Below, one piece after another: positions 9,266 through 21,029 of a stretch of 64,000 nt of DNA. How positions within the stretch are numbered: position 1 is the first letter of the stretch; the number at the start of each line of letters is the position of its first letter. Origin of the DNA: Brachycybe producta (lineage: Eukaryota > Arthropoda > Diplopoda > Playtdesmida > Andrognathidae); NCBI GenBank assembly GCA_036925085.1, contig JAUPFP010000044.1, positions 434,001 through 498,000 on the forward strand, given 5' to 3'. The notes beneath the pieces were generated by a model. The model was not told the origin of the DNA. It was given only the letters and a program-made list of their open reading frames with translations, and made no database searches. The position numbers were made by a program, and so were the translations under genes.

Positions 9266-10511
9266 TATATATACCTATATCTAAATTTGCAATTTTCTAA
9301 ATGTTTGCAAATTTTTGGGTTTTAAAAGTAGAATATTAGAATCATACCGTTGCAAATTTTTCATAATTTTACTGGTGTTTTACGCAACTTACAAGAATAA
9401 CTATAACTACAATAGACTTAAGAATTATTATATTGCAGCATATTATATTGTGAAGGACACAAACAAAAAAAAAGATGGCGATGGCAATTGACGAATATTC
9501 AATGCAATTTTGTGATACTAAAACATAATAACTACATGAATTGTAAAATAACAACAAAAATAATAATTGTGTAATATGTTGTGGTATGGGGCTGTTATTT
9601 TTTTTTTTTTTTTTTTTGTTTTTCCATTGCGTTTTTTTTTTTTAGAAATATCCTTTTTTTGACAGTTTTTTTTACATCAATCAACGTAATGCGAAATTTC
9701 CTGCATTTTAATACGACCAAGATGATAATTATGATAAAACAAGGAATTTCAATGAGAATCTACAATAGAAACCATGTTGGTCTCGCTATTTTCATTCCTT
9801 GTTTTTTTTTATATACTCGTAGGAATAATGGCACATGTAAAGCGCGTCAAGTTTAATAATATTTTATATTAAGAAGTTACATCGCAAAATTACTTCGAAA
9901 AATCTCCACAAAGAGCGCTAGCATCGTTTTTCTATTGAGCCTCATAGACCTGCAATGTTAATTTTTAAAATACTACACAGTCATGGCGGCAATAAGTTTA
10001 TTTTTCATATTTAAAGTTATCCAATATTAAGTTTTCAAAGTGCAAATGTCCACCTTAATTAAATATATGCTGATCGAGTGATAAAATGACAAAAAATTGG
10101 AAAGTGTGCTTCTATTTTTAGAAAATATTTCATACTGATTTTTGATTGGGTTTTTAAAATTATCTTTTAGGTATTTTTTTACGAACTATGGTTGTGTTTT
10201 TCTTATTTGGCGTACAGAGTTAATGAAACCTAACTGAACGTAACCAAACCTTACAACCAAACTTAATGACTCAAGTAGTTGTAGTGGACCGTATTGATAA
10301 ATCAAAATGCCTATATTTTTTTGGTAGCTGGAGTGACCCAGGTAGCTGTAGTGAGCCAATCCCAATGAAGATTGTGTAAACTCCCCTTACACGCTCCGGT
10401 GTACAGCTTAACTTTGCGCGGGCAGAAGCGAAAAAGTCAAACCGTCCCATACTGCACTGGTCACTTGTGCAAAGTTGTCTAAAATTGCACCCCCCACATC
10501 CTCAAGTATAC
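9266..10511. other. Intron sequence, nothing recognised
   Basis: AT-rich with long T runs near 9600. The block around 10200-10345 (TAGCTGTAGTGA..) resembles the loop side of the 8925-9206 element. No exon was seen. Confidence 0.45.
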
Positions 10512-10703
10512 ACAGTCAATTAGAAATCGGGACAAACAGAAGTTGGCTCCGCCCTTTTTATGACGAACGCAACTTCTAATTGGTTGGTTATGTAGTCTGA
10601 CGTTACATGCTCCGCCCTTTTCAACGTCGAACCAATTAGAAGTTGCCGGTCGTAATAAAAGGGTGGAGGCAACTTCTGTTTGTCCCGATTTCTAATTGCC
10701 TGT
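10512..10703. mobile_element. Palindromic element family B, copy 4, perfect 9-bp target duplication
   Basis: It is flanked by CAAGTATAC at 10503-10511 and an identical CAAGTATAC at 10704-10712. The element runs ACAGTCAATTAGAAATCGGG to CCCGATTTCTAATTGCCTGT and is slightly shorter than other copies (192 bp). This is the best evidence for the 9-bp duplication of the family. Confidence 0.92.
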
Positions 10704-11240
10704 CAAGTATACTTGCGCAGTTAAACGTTAAGTCTAGGGGGCAACCAAAAAAGTGTGTATATACATTTTTTTGGAGCACGCTGTATATTTTCTGATATTA
10801 ATCATTTTTTAAACAGGGACGCGTTTTACGTGCGCCACACGACGTATATTTGTAAAACATGTACTCTGATCTGATTGGTCTGCACGTACAGGTGTGCATT
10901 ATAAATTGTGGTCTTATCAATTGGTCAGTATTTTTAGCTACTTAATTACACCTTTGAATGGCTCCTCCTCTTTTTTATTTTGCGTGCTTTCGAACCTTGT
11001 TTTTTTATTATTTGTTTTTCCCTCTTCCATTTTTTTTGTGTTGTTGTTGGTATTTTTTTTTCTAAGAAGCCATTTTGTAAGGTGATTATTGATGGTTGGT
11101 TGGTTTCTGTAGTTTAACTCCACCCTGTATATTAAACTCCACCTTCCTTGTTTTGTTTTTTTCTTCATATCTAATCATTATAATATTTTTATAATAAAAA
11201 AAGCCTCTCTCACCTTCCAATTTTCAACACTCTTCCCCCC

Positions 11241-11446
11241 ACAGGTAGTTAGAAATAGGTGAAAACTTCAATTAGCTCCGCCCTTGTTATGACGACCGGC
11301 AACTTCTAATTGGCTGGTTATGTAGTCTGGACGTTGAAAAGGGCGGAGCATGTGACGTCATACTACATAACCAGTCAATTAGAAGTTGCCAGTCGTCATA
11401 AAAAGGGTGGAGCCAACTGAAGTTTTCACCTATTTCTATCTGCCTG
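11241..11446. mobile_element. Palindromic element family B, copy 5
   Basis: It runs from ACAGGTAGTTAGAAATAGG to CCTATTTCTATCTGCCTGT. The flanks CTCTTCCCCCC and CTCTTCCACCC are compatible with a 9-bp duplication blurred by a C run. Confidence 0.85.
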
Positions 11447-11979
11447 TCTCTTCCACCCTCCACCCTTGTTTTATCAGGTTGAATGATTGTGAAAATAAAC
11501 GTAACGTGGATGATTTTGACATTTTTCTCTCCTCCTCCTCCATCAATTACTTAAATTATTAATTTTGAGAAGAAATTTTTGCTAAAGTGAAATAAAATTG
11601 CTACTTTTGTTTGATTTAGAATTGGAGAAGAAAGAGTGTTTTTTCAAGTTTCCAATTTGTTTGTCGTTTTATTTATTTTTCTCTTTTATTTCTTTCACAC
11701 AAATTATACATCCATTTTAAGTACTAACGAAAAAACTGCAATTTTCTTTTTATTTGATTGTTCAAAAATAAAAAAAATATCGATATTTTCATATAAATAA
11801 TGATGAGTAAGGCCATAAGTTTGCTTAAAATTGCTCATAAAATATGTGCATTTCTAAAATGTTGCTGCTTACGTCAAAATTTAAATTTTTCAAGAGATAC
11901 AGAAAAAACAACAAATTTTCTACTAAACCAAATTACATTAAAAGCATAAAATAATGTAATATAATTTATAGGAAGCTAA

Positions 11980-12289
11980 TACCTTGTATACACACATGAG
12001 TTAAATGAATTCAAATTAAATGTGTTTAGGTGAATTATACGGAATCCAGTTAAGGACATGAACCAAATAAAAATTGACTTTATTGTTAATATTTTAAATT
12101 GAAATACTAAATCAATATCTTAATGTCAATAGTTTCTGTATTATATTTAAGTATTAACTCAATATTTTCAGATTATTAACTGAATAAATTGAATTCAACG
12201 ACATATTGTTTGTTTGCCCTTCACAGGGGGCTCTGTAGAAACACGTTTATTATTTAAATGCATTTAAATTATCAGGCGTGTACTAGGTA
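11980..12289 (+). mobile_element. Family A Harbinger-type MITE, copy 1
   Basis: It runs from TACCTTGTATACACACATGA to GTGTACTAGGTA. The body has GTGTTTAGGTGAATTATACG, TGACTTTATTGTTAATATT and CTCTGTAGAAACACG in the family order. The flanks are TAA on the left and TTA on the right, so this copy lacks an exact duplication. Confidence 0.9.
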
Positions 12290-12373
12290 TTAAAAATGAA
12301 GAGAATGTATTCAAATTATTAATTATTAGAATATTTAAAAAAAAAAATTAAACTTCATTTCAGTTCCAAAAAA

Positions 12374-12446
12374 ACGTTGTAAATGCCAACATCCAACATA
12401 TGCTAACAAGGTGTCATTATAGTGACATTGTTGGCATTTACAACGT
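12374..12446. repeat. 18-bp inverted repeat
   Basis: ACGTTGTAAATGCCAACA at 12374-12391 is the exact complement of 12429-12446. A smaller inverted pair (TGTCA, TGACA) lies inside. It is possibly the core of a small foldback element. Confidence 0.75.
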
Positions 12447-12549
12447 GACTATAGTAGTCACTAAGCTACTGTCCATGTTGTCACTCGAATTGGTATTGGC
12501 TGTTACAACGTTATGACTTGCACAACAATTTAGGACTTTAGGAATTTAG

Positions 12550-12870
12550 GACTCCTGATTATTATTCTGTTTATCAGGAAAATAGTGAGAAGGCTTGAAT
12601 GTGTTTTAGAAACTAGATGAGTAGCTCAATCATTTCAAGTGTATTTCAAATTTTGATATCTTTCAAAATAAACTTTTTATCTGAGTTTGAAAAGGACAAA
12701 ACATTAAATTTTTTTTTTAAATTTTGTTTATAAAAAGTTTTATTTTCAAAGATATCAAAATTGAAAATATTCCTTTAAGACTTTTGAGTGGTCTTCTAGT
12801 TTCTAAAACACTTTCTAGTTTGTCTTAATTTTGTTTCATGAAAGACAGAATAATCGAAGTTTGAGTTACA
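12550..12870. mobile_element. Foldback element family D, copy 3
   Basis: It carries TGTGTTTTAGAAACTAGATG, TATCTTTCAAAATAAACTTT, the complementary TTTTATTTTCAAAGATATCA, and CTTCTAGTTTCTAAAACACT with GAAAGACAGAATAATCGAAG at the right. Confidence 0.8.
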
Positions 12871-12945
12871 ATTACAATTAGTACTCTGCTAGCAGCCAAA
12901 TAGGCATATGGCAGAGGGACATAAAGAGTCCACAAGGCCAAAACT
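12866..12945 (-). mobile_element. Non-LTR retrotransposon 3'-end fragment
   Basis: It reads TTACAATTACAATTAGTACT, then CTGCTAGCAGCC and CATATGGCAGAGGGACATAA. It is the reverse complement of the tail at 40930-41000, including the (TAATTG)-like terminal repeat, with only a few differences. Confidence 0.75.
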
Positions 12946-13157
12946 TGTTCATGCAAATAAAAATTCTGAAATGTTCAAATTGTTTTTTTTTAATAGAAAT
13001 TGTGCGTTTTATGCAAATAGTTTTAAAATAGACTTAAAAATCAAGAGTTCGATAATCAGCTGTTCATAAATCTTCCAAAAAAATGGCCGCCATTTTTGTT
13101 TGAAAGTTGTGAGGGTTTTTTTTAACGAGAGTTGGTCTTTTTTTTAATTTAACAAAG

Positions 13158-13333
13158 GGGCCTTTGAGGACGATGACGTCACTCACGTTGAAGGTGATAT
13201 TAATCCAGTTCGTGATCTGGAAATCATTAATGAGGAATTAAGATTAAAAGACGTTGAACTTATGGATGGGGTCATCGAAAAGTTGGAACGAACTGTTCTT
13301 CGTGGCTCAGATAAAAAGTCCAAACCGGAATAT
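13158..13333 (+). CDS. OLA1: OLA1 exon: start of the helical (coiled-coil) insert
   Basis: One base from the previous exon plus GG gives Arg, followed by [20 protein letters not shown] and then [14 protein letters not shown], ending [20 protein letters not shown] is near-invariant in OLA1. The charged helical part that follows begins the alpha-helical domain inserted in the G domain, which is a YchF-family feature. The acceptor is TTTAACAAAG and the donor is GTAAAG at 13334, in phase 0. The length (176 nt) matches about human residues 125-183 without gaps. Only 92 bp of intron separate it from the next exon, so the pair was spared the insertions seen elsewhere. Confidence 0.96.
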
Positions 13334-13425
13334 GTAAAGAGAAATATTATATTTTGAAACATATTTTTTTTTTACAATATCTATAATAAATTAAAATCTC
13401 TGAATTTTGTCTCATTTTTTTTAAG

Positions 13426-13503
13426 GATATATTATGCAAAATCAAAGAGTTATTGGTAGAAGAGAAGAAACATATTCGTTTTGGAGAATGGAACATAAAT
13501 GAG
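13426..13503 (+). CDS. OLA1: OLA1 exon: helical domain to G domain return
   Basis: These are 26 codons in phase 0 at both ends. They read DILCKIKELLVEEKKHIRFG followed by EWNINE. They align with human residues 184-210 with one residue missing near RF(Y)HDW, which is the only length difference in the gene part seen. The segment closes the helical insert and returns to the G domain. The acceptor is TTTTTTTTAAG and the donor is GTATGA at 13504. A family A transposon starts 88 bp downstream. Confidence 0.95.
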
Positions 13504-13591
13504 GTATGAAAAAATATTTACATTTTTCTGTCAATTTTGTTTTTGTTGTTGTTGTCATTTTTAAATATGTTTTTAATTATTTAAGCACTTA

Positions 13592-13895
13592 TACCTTGTA
13601 CACACATGAGTTAAATGAATTCAAATTAAATGTGTTTAGGTGAATTATACGGAATCCAGTTAAGGACATGAACACCAAATAAAAATTGACTTTATTATTA
13701 ATATTTTAAATTGAAATACTAAATCAATATTTTGTCAATAGTTTATACAAATTGTATTTAAGTATTAACCCAATATTTTCAGATTACTTAACTGAATAAA
13801 TTGAATTCGACATATTGTCTGTTTGCCCTTCACAGGGCTCTGTAGAACACGTTTATTATTTAAATGTATTTAAATTATCAGGTGTGTACTAGGTA
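13592..13895 (+). mobile_element. Family A MITE, copy 2
   Basis: It runs from TACCTTGTACACACATGAGT to GTGTGTACTAGGTA, with TTA at 13589-13591 and at 13896-13898. It lies 88 bp after the donor of the OLA1 exon ending at 13503. Confidence 0.93.
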
Positions 13896-14274
13896 TTAGT
13901 GAATTTATTAAGGGGGTTTAACTATAAAATAATGAAAAATGTATTTGGACAAAGTTTATAAGTTTCACACTAGATTGACAAACACAAATTGCCAATTATA
14001 ATAAAAAAAGGCAATGACAGGTGTTTTTTGTTTTTCGCAAATGTGGTAATTTTTGCGAAAAAAATACAAATATTTTTCTCAAATTCCTTGTTTGTAAAAA
14101 AGGCCTCTACATTATAATTTTCTAAAGTTCGATCAAATTAAAGTTGAAATTAATAATTGAGAAATGAACATAAAGAAAGTCCTGAGTAAATTTCATCGAA
14201 TATTTTTTAACTCAAACTTTTCGAAAACATTCTGAACATCCTGATGTTTAACAAGTAAAAAGTAAAATACGATG

Positions 14275-14440
14275 GAACGTTTCTAGAAAAGAAAAAAGTG
14301 AAGAAAAGTAAGAAAAAACCGATTGCAAAGAAATTTTTTGATTTCCGTTAGTAAGTATTCCCATAAGAATAAGTAAAAAAAAATCGGTTCCGATAATCGA
14401 CAATTCTGATAACCGACATTCCCGACAATCGACGTTCTAC
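14275..14440 (-). repeat. Dispersed repeat N, copy 1
   Basis: It is the reverse complement of 29250-29430: GAAAAAAGTGAAGAAAAGTA, AATAAGTAAAAAAAAATCGG and CGATAATCGACA. Short ATCGAC/CCGATA blocks recur. The class is unknown. Confidence 0.55.
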
Positions 14441-16052
14441 AATACCTGATTTTTGAATTTGTGAAGTTTATGATTTTAGTTTAGTCAAAACTTTTTCCAA
14501 CTTTTTAGTAACATTTTCTGAATTTAGAATTTGAAATTTCTGATAAAAAAATACTATATTTTTTTGTATCAGAATTTGCAAACGAGAAAAAAAAAAATAA
14601 TTAGTTTTTGCTGTTTTTTTTTTTAATTTTAGAAAAAAATTCATTCTTTTTATGGTTAAATGCATTTTGAATGATATTTTTTTTTAGTTACGAAACGTGA
14701 ATATTTGTTCACAGTCATGTAATTATCAGATATAACGTTATTATACATAAGTATTTAATGAGGAGGAAACACAGTGAGTTTGACTTAATTTATGAAGAAG
14801 AAACAGAAAATTAAGAAAGAACTAAATGCTTCAATTTTAAAGAAGCGAAAAAAAAATATATAAAAAACAAACAACAAGAAAGAAGAAGAAAAAAACTTTT
14901 AAGAAAATCGTTTTGATCGTCATTTACGAAAAAAAAAAACATGAAAATTATGGTTCCGGTTTGTGTCAAAAAAGGGAAATTGTCATTTTGGGTTTTCTCT
15001 TGATTATACGTCTGTTGCGCGACCTCTCTACTATATTAGAAAACAAAGAAAGAAAGTAGAAAAAAAAAGTATGGGTGCTTATGGTGGTGGTGATGATGAT
15101 GATGATGATGGGGGGAATACGAATTGTAAGAAAGAATGAGAGAGAATCGTGCCATTTGTTCTCTTGATTACTATAATTCGGTTATGTTTGTGCTTTTTCC
15201 ATCTGCTGACGCCATTATTCTATCCCCCCCCCCCCCCAAAAAAAAAATAACCGCCTCTATATTATTTCTTAGTTGTATTTTTCGTCTTCTTCTTGAAGTT
15301 CTTGTAGAAAACCCTCCATATTCTTAGACACAAAAAAAAAATTCCAGTTTCGAACCAGCTTTTTTTATTTTACAAAAATAAGATTTAACACAGTATCATA
15401 ATCGTATTTCTAAACAACTAAATTCCATAATTCCGTAGGCCTATATATGAAATAACTGTATATAGACCTAGTGTGTAGTTCAAGGGCCTTTTGGAGCCAT
15501 TCATTCATTTGTAAATTATGGTGGCACAGTCTATGTACTGATATGCTGGATGAACTATAGAGAAGAAGAAAAATCAGGGGCAGGATTTGTCCTATTGGGC
15601 AATCGGGCATTTTTTTCTCCCAATGGATCAGTTTTTTTTCTCTCTCTCTATTAGAGCAATGCTAGCCTTAGGTTGACAATATTTGTGTTGGTCACGGTAC
15701 GGACCCCTTCCCCTCTGATAAAATGAAAAACCTTTAAAAGATTTTATGAGATTATGTACTTTATTTTAAATTTGCAAGTGAATAATTATAAAAGTACTTA
15801 CAATATGTACAATTTTTCATTTTCTTGAAATTTATACTATACTTTATTTTAGTTATACTTTTTTTTTTGGAATATTTGTACGAGCGGATGACAAAAGTGA
15901 AGAAAAATACGGGCATTTTCCTCTTTTTCGCATTGTATGATACGGACACGACCTCAAAAGTACAAACCGTTCGTACAAAATACGGTCGTATGGTTAACCT
16001 AAGCAGTGGTCTCCAAAGTGGGATGTTCAAGATCCGTAATCAGTTGATACTT
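14441..16052. other. Intron sequence, low complexity, nothing recognised
   Basis: It holds A-rich and T-rich runs, a short GAT microsatellite near 15088-15108 and a C-run near 15226. Blocks near 15670-15715 and 15885-16000 share inverted GGTACGGAC/GTACAAA words but no clean termini. Confidence 0.45.
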
Positions 16053-16384
16053 TTTGAATTTTATTGATAATTTTATTCAATTTTATTGGTAATTTTATTC
16101 AATTTTATTGGTAATTTTATTTAATTTTATTGATAATTATTCAATTTTATTGATAATTATTCAATTTTATTGATAATTATTCAATTTTATTGATAATTAT
16201 TCAATTTTATTGATAATTATTCAATTTTATTGATAATTATTCAATTTTATTGATAATTATTCAATTTTATTGATAATTATTCAATTTTATTGATAATTAT
16301 TCAATTTTATTGATAATTATTCAATTTTAACGATAATTATTCAATTTTATTGATAATTATTCAATTTTAACGATAATTATTCAA
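16053..16384. repeat. 20-bp minisatellite
   Basis: The unit TTGATAATTATTCAATTTTA repeats about a dozen times almost without change (16121-16320). Slightly longer variants precede it and two variants with AACGATAATTATTC lie at the right end. The low divergence suggests recent expansion. Confidence 0.95.
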
Positions 16385-17010
16385 GTAATTAACGAGAAAA
16401 AACAGCCAAAAAAAACTTATCAATGGCAGCAAATTTTTCATAGTTAAAATCTTGTCGGTACTAGAGGGTGCGATGAACAGGAAAATGGTGGATGTCAAAT
16501 AACCGGTTAAGAAATTAAAAATTAAACTTAAAATATTTATTTATTTATTCCGAGGATGCGTGCTTACCAAACGGCGCGACCAAAACAAGTTTGGAGACGG
16601 CTGCATTAGAGAGCTCTATTTTATGATAAAACTTGAAACTGGATGTAGAAAATAAAAAGTAAAATGACACATTTTCGGGGAGAAAAGAAAAGAAAAGGGA
16701 GACAAGAAAAGTATTTTAGAAAGAAAAAATAATTTTGCTGATTTCAGTCATTTTAAAATTTTTTTTTTTGCAAAAAGGCCACAAAATTGAAATGTAATAT
16801 GTATGCAAAAATGATAATGTAACCATGTGTCGTCATTCCAGTTGGCCCCTTAACAAATCAATTGAGGGACAACTGGTCTCCAGCTGAACCCAATTGTTTC
16901 ATTTATACTGTCACGTCAAGAACTGGAGACAGTTCATAGTTATCTTGCCATAACTTCTCCGAAACGTTTGGATTACGATTAGAATGATTTCATTTTTTTT
17001 TTAATTTGAA

Positions 17011-17060
17011 TAATTACTCTGCAAGCAGCTCAGAGAGCCCTACGTCAGAGGGACAATTTA
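17011..17060 (-). mobile_element. Non-LTR retrotransposon 3'-end fragment
   Basis: It carries ATTACTCTGCAAGCAGC, GTCAGAGGGACA and TTAGTCC, the LINE-tail signature in reverse. It is followed within 40 bp by a SINE copy. Confidence 0.55.
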
Positions 17061-17098
17061 GTCCAAAATGGTGCATAACATTGGGTCATTGAGTATAT

Positions 17099-17322
17099 TT
17101 AACGTTCCATTGACGTCTTGGTCATTATTGATATATAAGTCAATACAAAGCAATTGTGTCAATTCACGCATCTATTTATGCTTCGTATACCAAATTCCCG
17201 TGTCAATACACAAGTCAATACACATAAGGAAACACAAACATCCTTGTCTAAGTCAGGATTTGAACCCATAGCCTTTGATTTCTAAGGATATGTTTTAAGG
17301 ACATGTTGAGCTACCAAAGGGC
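17099..17322 (-). mobile_element. tRNA-derived SINE, copy 2
   Basis: Read on the minus strand, the head has box A-like GGTAGCTCAACATG and box B-like GGTTCAAATCC spaced as in tRNA genes. These are followed by a body shared with 22207-22481 (GGATGTTTGTGTTTCC, then AACGT at its far end). Older and more diverged than the other copy. Confidence 0.7.
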
Positions 17323-17397
17323 TCAACGAAACATTTCAAAATGACTGGTTTTTACTTTTTGGGGGGGTGATTTCTCTTCCATAAATAGTCGTTTTGA

Positions 17398-17762
17398 TGT
17401 GAAATCCTATAGTACGTCTATAATTACATAAAGACATCATTAGGCGACACTCGACTTTGAAGTTTTTCATCTTGTTGGTTCCAAATCTTTTTTGGTAAAC
17501 TCTATTTTTATGGAATAATCAGTATGTTTGGAAGTTTTTTTTGTCAAACTCTAGAAAGGCATTGACAGCAATTACTAGGTGACATTCTTGACTTTGTAGT
17601 TTTTCAAGCAATTTCTGAAGTTTTTCATGTTGTTGTTTCCAAGTGGTTTTTTTTTGTGGAAACCTCCGTTTTTGTGGAGTATTCACAGTCTCTTAGGAAG
17701 GTTTTTTTTGTCGAAATCCTATAGAAAGACCTTGACTTCATCTACATGACAGCCATTTATGA
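17398..17762. repeat. Diverged tandem repeat, ~145-170-bp units
   Basis: GAAATCCTATAG, CAAACTCTAGAAAGGCATTG and GAAATCCTATAGAAAGACCT recur at about 17400, 17545 and 17714. Between them are AGTTTTTCATCTTGTTGGTT-type blocks and GGAAG.TTTTTTTTGTC. About two to three units are visible. Confidence 0.65.
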
Positions 17763-18049
17763 TATCATGTAATCTTCCTGTCACAATAGGTCTCAAGCTG
17801 ATATTTGCAGGTGTACTGAATTGAATAATATCAGTACAGGTAGGTCTAGATGTAGGACAATTTGGACCAAAATCCTCTTTGTACAGGTGAACCACTGGTT
17901 AAAAAGCAAGACATCATCAACTATTGCAATGGCTGACTTGACTAATAGGAATACTTGCTATAATAAAAACATACTTCCACATAACAAGGTTGTTCTTTTG
18001 TACAACACACACTCAACTTATCCATCCATGGTAAAACTAAAATATATAT

Positions 18050-19054
18050 AATTCTAAACATTTTATTTATTTGTAACTGTTATAGCTGGTGTTTTTTTTC
18101 TCTCACACAATAACTAACTGTCCATATGGTCAAAATAGGAATTGGAAGTTTTAACTTCTAGGGTTTTTTTACTCTATCTCTCCCCCCACCTTATTCCACT
18201 TTTGGCTTGAACAGGAAATGGACAAAAAAGAGAAGGGAAGGAAGACTCCATGGTGGTGGCGTGGTACCTTATTATTATTATTTCATTGAATGTCGTATAT
18301 TTTTTTTACTTTTAAACCGTCTGTTTGATTACAATCCCATTGAAATTGTAATAATTTTCATCCATCTGAAATATCTACAAGCTATGAATTTGGGTTGTCT
18401 CTTGTGTTTTTTTTTTGTTGTTGTTGTTGGGGTGTGTAGTTATATTTTTTCCATCTCTTCAGTATATGTGTGACTGTTATTTTTGTTACTATAATGTTAT
18501 ATTTTAGACCTTTTTTTGTAGTCCGCCTCCAACACCAACTACCACCTTCAGTATGTGTGTCCCATATACTCTTTTAATATTACACAACTATACAATCCAT
18601 GCACGGTTGAGTTCAATGCCTCAATTATTATATATATTTGAAAGTTAGTCATTCACTTATATATTATATACTTTTGGCAATTTTTTTTTTCTTTCTCTGA
18701 ATAAAATAAAATAACTATTGAAGGACTTTTCTCCTTTTTTTCTGGTCCACCCTTTAGAAAAAAACACACCATTTTTGAGGATGGACTTCATTTCCGTTGC
18801 GAATAAAAAGAGAACAGTTTTTCTAACAGAACTATTCTATATACCAGTGATATAATTTCATTTTTGAATTGTCATTTTGTTTGGTAAGTCCATCATATTA
18901 TGTGTTGGAGCTGATACCTGATTTCAATATTGAATGTTAAAGGTGGAAAGAAAAGAGAAAATGGAGAAAGCACAAGGATTTTTTTTGTTGTGTGAAGTGC
19001 CTGAGGAATTATATCACTACATGTGGTCCTTATTACTGCATCAATACGCTTGTG
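18050..19054. other. Intron sequence, T-rich, nothing recognised
   Basis: Poly-T and ATT runs are present but no unit structure or exon was found. Confidence 0.45.
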
Positions 19055-19900
19055 TATAGACCTAAGGATGTTAAACATGTGTAATTATAATAATTTCAGT
19101 TGGATTGATTAATAGGTGTTGGGTCCCAAACTGTGGTGAGGTGAGGATTTTGATGTGTTTTTTTTTCCTATATATATTTTTAAGTAATTTTTGTGACAAT
19201 AAGTTACTTTGCAATTACTCTTAAATAGACCTAATGATGTAAGAATGTAGCACATGTTCAGGTGTAATGATTTTTTTTTGGATTAATAAGGGCCAATGCC
19301 CCCGGTGTGGCGAGGATTTGGATGTTTTTTTATCTAGATTTAGAAGACATGCTTGTGGCAATAGGTTCATTTGCCATTGTTTATATAAACTTGAGGCTGT
19401 TTCACATGTTAAGGTGTGATACTTTTTATTTATAATTGGGGCCAGTCCCCAGTGTGGTGAGGTGTTGGATGTTTTCTATAGATTTGGAAGTAATTCTGTT
19501 CACAAGAAGTTGCTTTCGAAATGTTTAAATAGGTCTAAGGATGTTTCAAGTGATATAACAGTTTCATGCATGTTCTGGTGGAATAATTTCTATTGGATCG
19601 ATTGATTAATAGGGGCCAGGCCCCAAGTTTGTCATGGAGATTGGATGTTTTCTATTGATTTGGAAGTAATACTTGTAACAATGAGTTATTTTATCAATGT
19701 TTATATAGACCTAAGGATGTTTAACATAATGTAAAGATGTTAAACATGCTTAGTTATAATATTTTCTATTTTGATTGCTCATTTTATGAGCCCCAGGCCC
19801 CAAGGTGTAATAAGGATTCTGATGTTTGTATCACTTTGCCCTATTGGAAATGTGGGCCATGGTAATAAGGCCGAAGTTTCTGTACGTGTTTTGCTTCTAG
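19055..19900. repeat. Diverged tandem array, five ~145-175-bp units
   Basis: The unit start ATAGACCTAAGGATGTTTAA (variants) occurs at about 19055, 19226, 19383, 19528 and 19702. Each is followed by ATTGGATTGATTAATAGG, GGGCCAGGCCCCAAG, GTGGTGAGGATTTGGATG and GATTTGGAAGTAAT blocks. Units differ by substitutions and short deletions, so the array is old. Confidence 0.8.
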
Positions 19901-20694
19901 GTTTAATTAGAATTTTGAAAGAAAAAAATAACTTTGCAATTGGTGTTCAGAAGAAGGGTCCTGAGGTATGATGATGATGATGATGGACTAGTGGCCAAGT
20001 GTGCAACATTGAAATAAGCATGTCATTCAAGTGAGCATGAAATTAGCTATACCAAAAATGACGTGGCTTCTGAAATTGGGCCAATAGTTTAAAAATTAAA
20101 TTTTTGATAGAATTCGAGCTTCTGATATACACGCTTCTTTTTTTTTTTTTTTCATAAAATAGCTTTTTTTTAATCTCTCCCTTGAAATATTTTGTGATTG
20201 AAATTTGCCAAGGGCCATTTTTGATTGAGTTGCGTGTTTTTCATAATAAAACCCATGGAGTAAATATAAGTAGCTTCTGTTCGATTGGCTCATTGGTAAT
20301 CACTAATAATATGTTAAAGGTTGACTATGTAATTTCATATTGGAAATAATCTTGACATTTTTTGAGGGGGGGGGGTCTGACTTAACTTTTAATGTCAATT
20401 TTTTCTAGTCTAACCTGTTTTTTTAGGTTCTTCATAATTTTAATAAAAAAATATTTTTATAAAAAGTGTATTGGTCATTAAAGAAATTATAATTATATCA
20501 ATGTGCATAAAAAAGCATGGGCTTAAAAACTACTTTTCTAGTCTTGTCTGGTTTGCTCTTATTTTATCTTTTAAACTATAATTTTCTTGGAAATATTCTA
20601 ACAGAAGAGGATTCGATCAGGTTTTACAGTTAGGTCTATATCCAAAGATTATTAGCTTAGGTTTACTACCTTAATAAGGTTGATTTGAATTTGA

Positions 20695-20755
20695 AAAATC
20701 ACTCTGCAAGCAGCCAAGAAGGCATGTGGCAGTGGGACAAAAGTCCAACTGCAGC
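20695..20755 (-). mobile_element. Non-LTR retrotransposon 3'-end fragment
   Basis: It carries AATCACTCTGCAAGCAGCC, GGCATGTGGCAGTGGGACA and AAGTCCAACTGCAGC. It directly abuts the truncated end of family A copy 3. Confidence 0.65.
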
Positions 20756-20766
20756 AGAACCAATTT

Positions 20767-21029
20767 ATATTTAAACGTGTTCTACAGAGCCCTGTGAAGG
20801 ACAAATAAACAATATATCGAATTCAATTTATTCAATTAATAATCTCAAAATATGGAGTTAATACTTAAATATAATAAATAAACATAATATTGATTTAGTT
20901 TTTCAATTTAAAATATTAATAATAAAGTCAATATTTATTTGGTGTTGGTGTGTCCTTAACTGGATTCCGTATAATTCACCTAAACACATTTAATTTGAAT
21001 TCATTTAACTCATGTGTGTATACAAGGTA
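20767..21029 (-). mobile_element. Family A MITE, copy 3, truncated
   Basis: The family order is reversed: ACGTGTTCTACAGAGCCCTG, then TAACTGGATTCCGTATAATT, ending GTATACAAGGTA before TAA. The first 30 or so bases of its left end are missing next to the LINE fragment. Confidence 0.85.
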
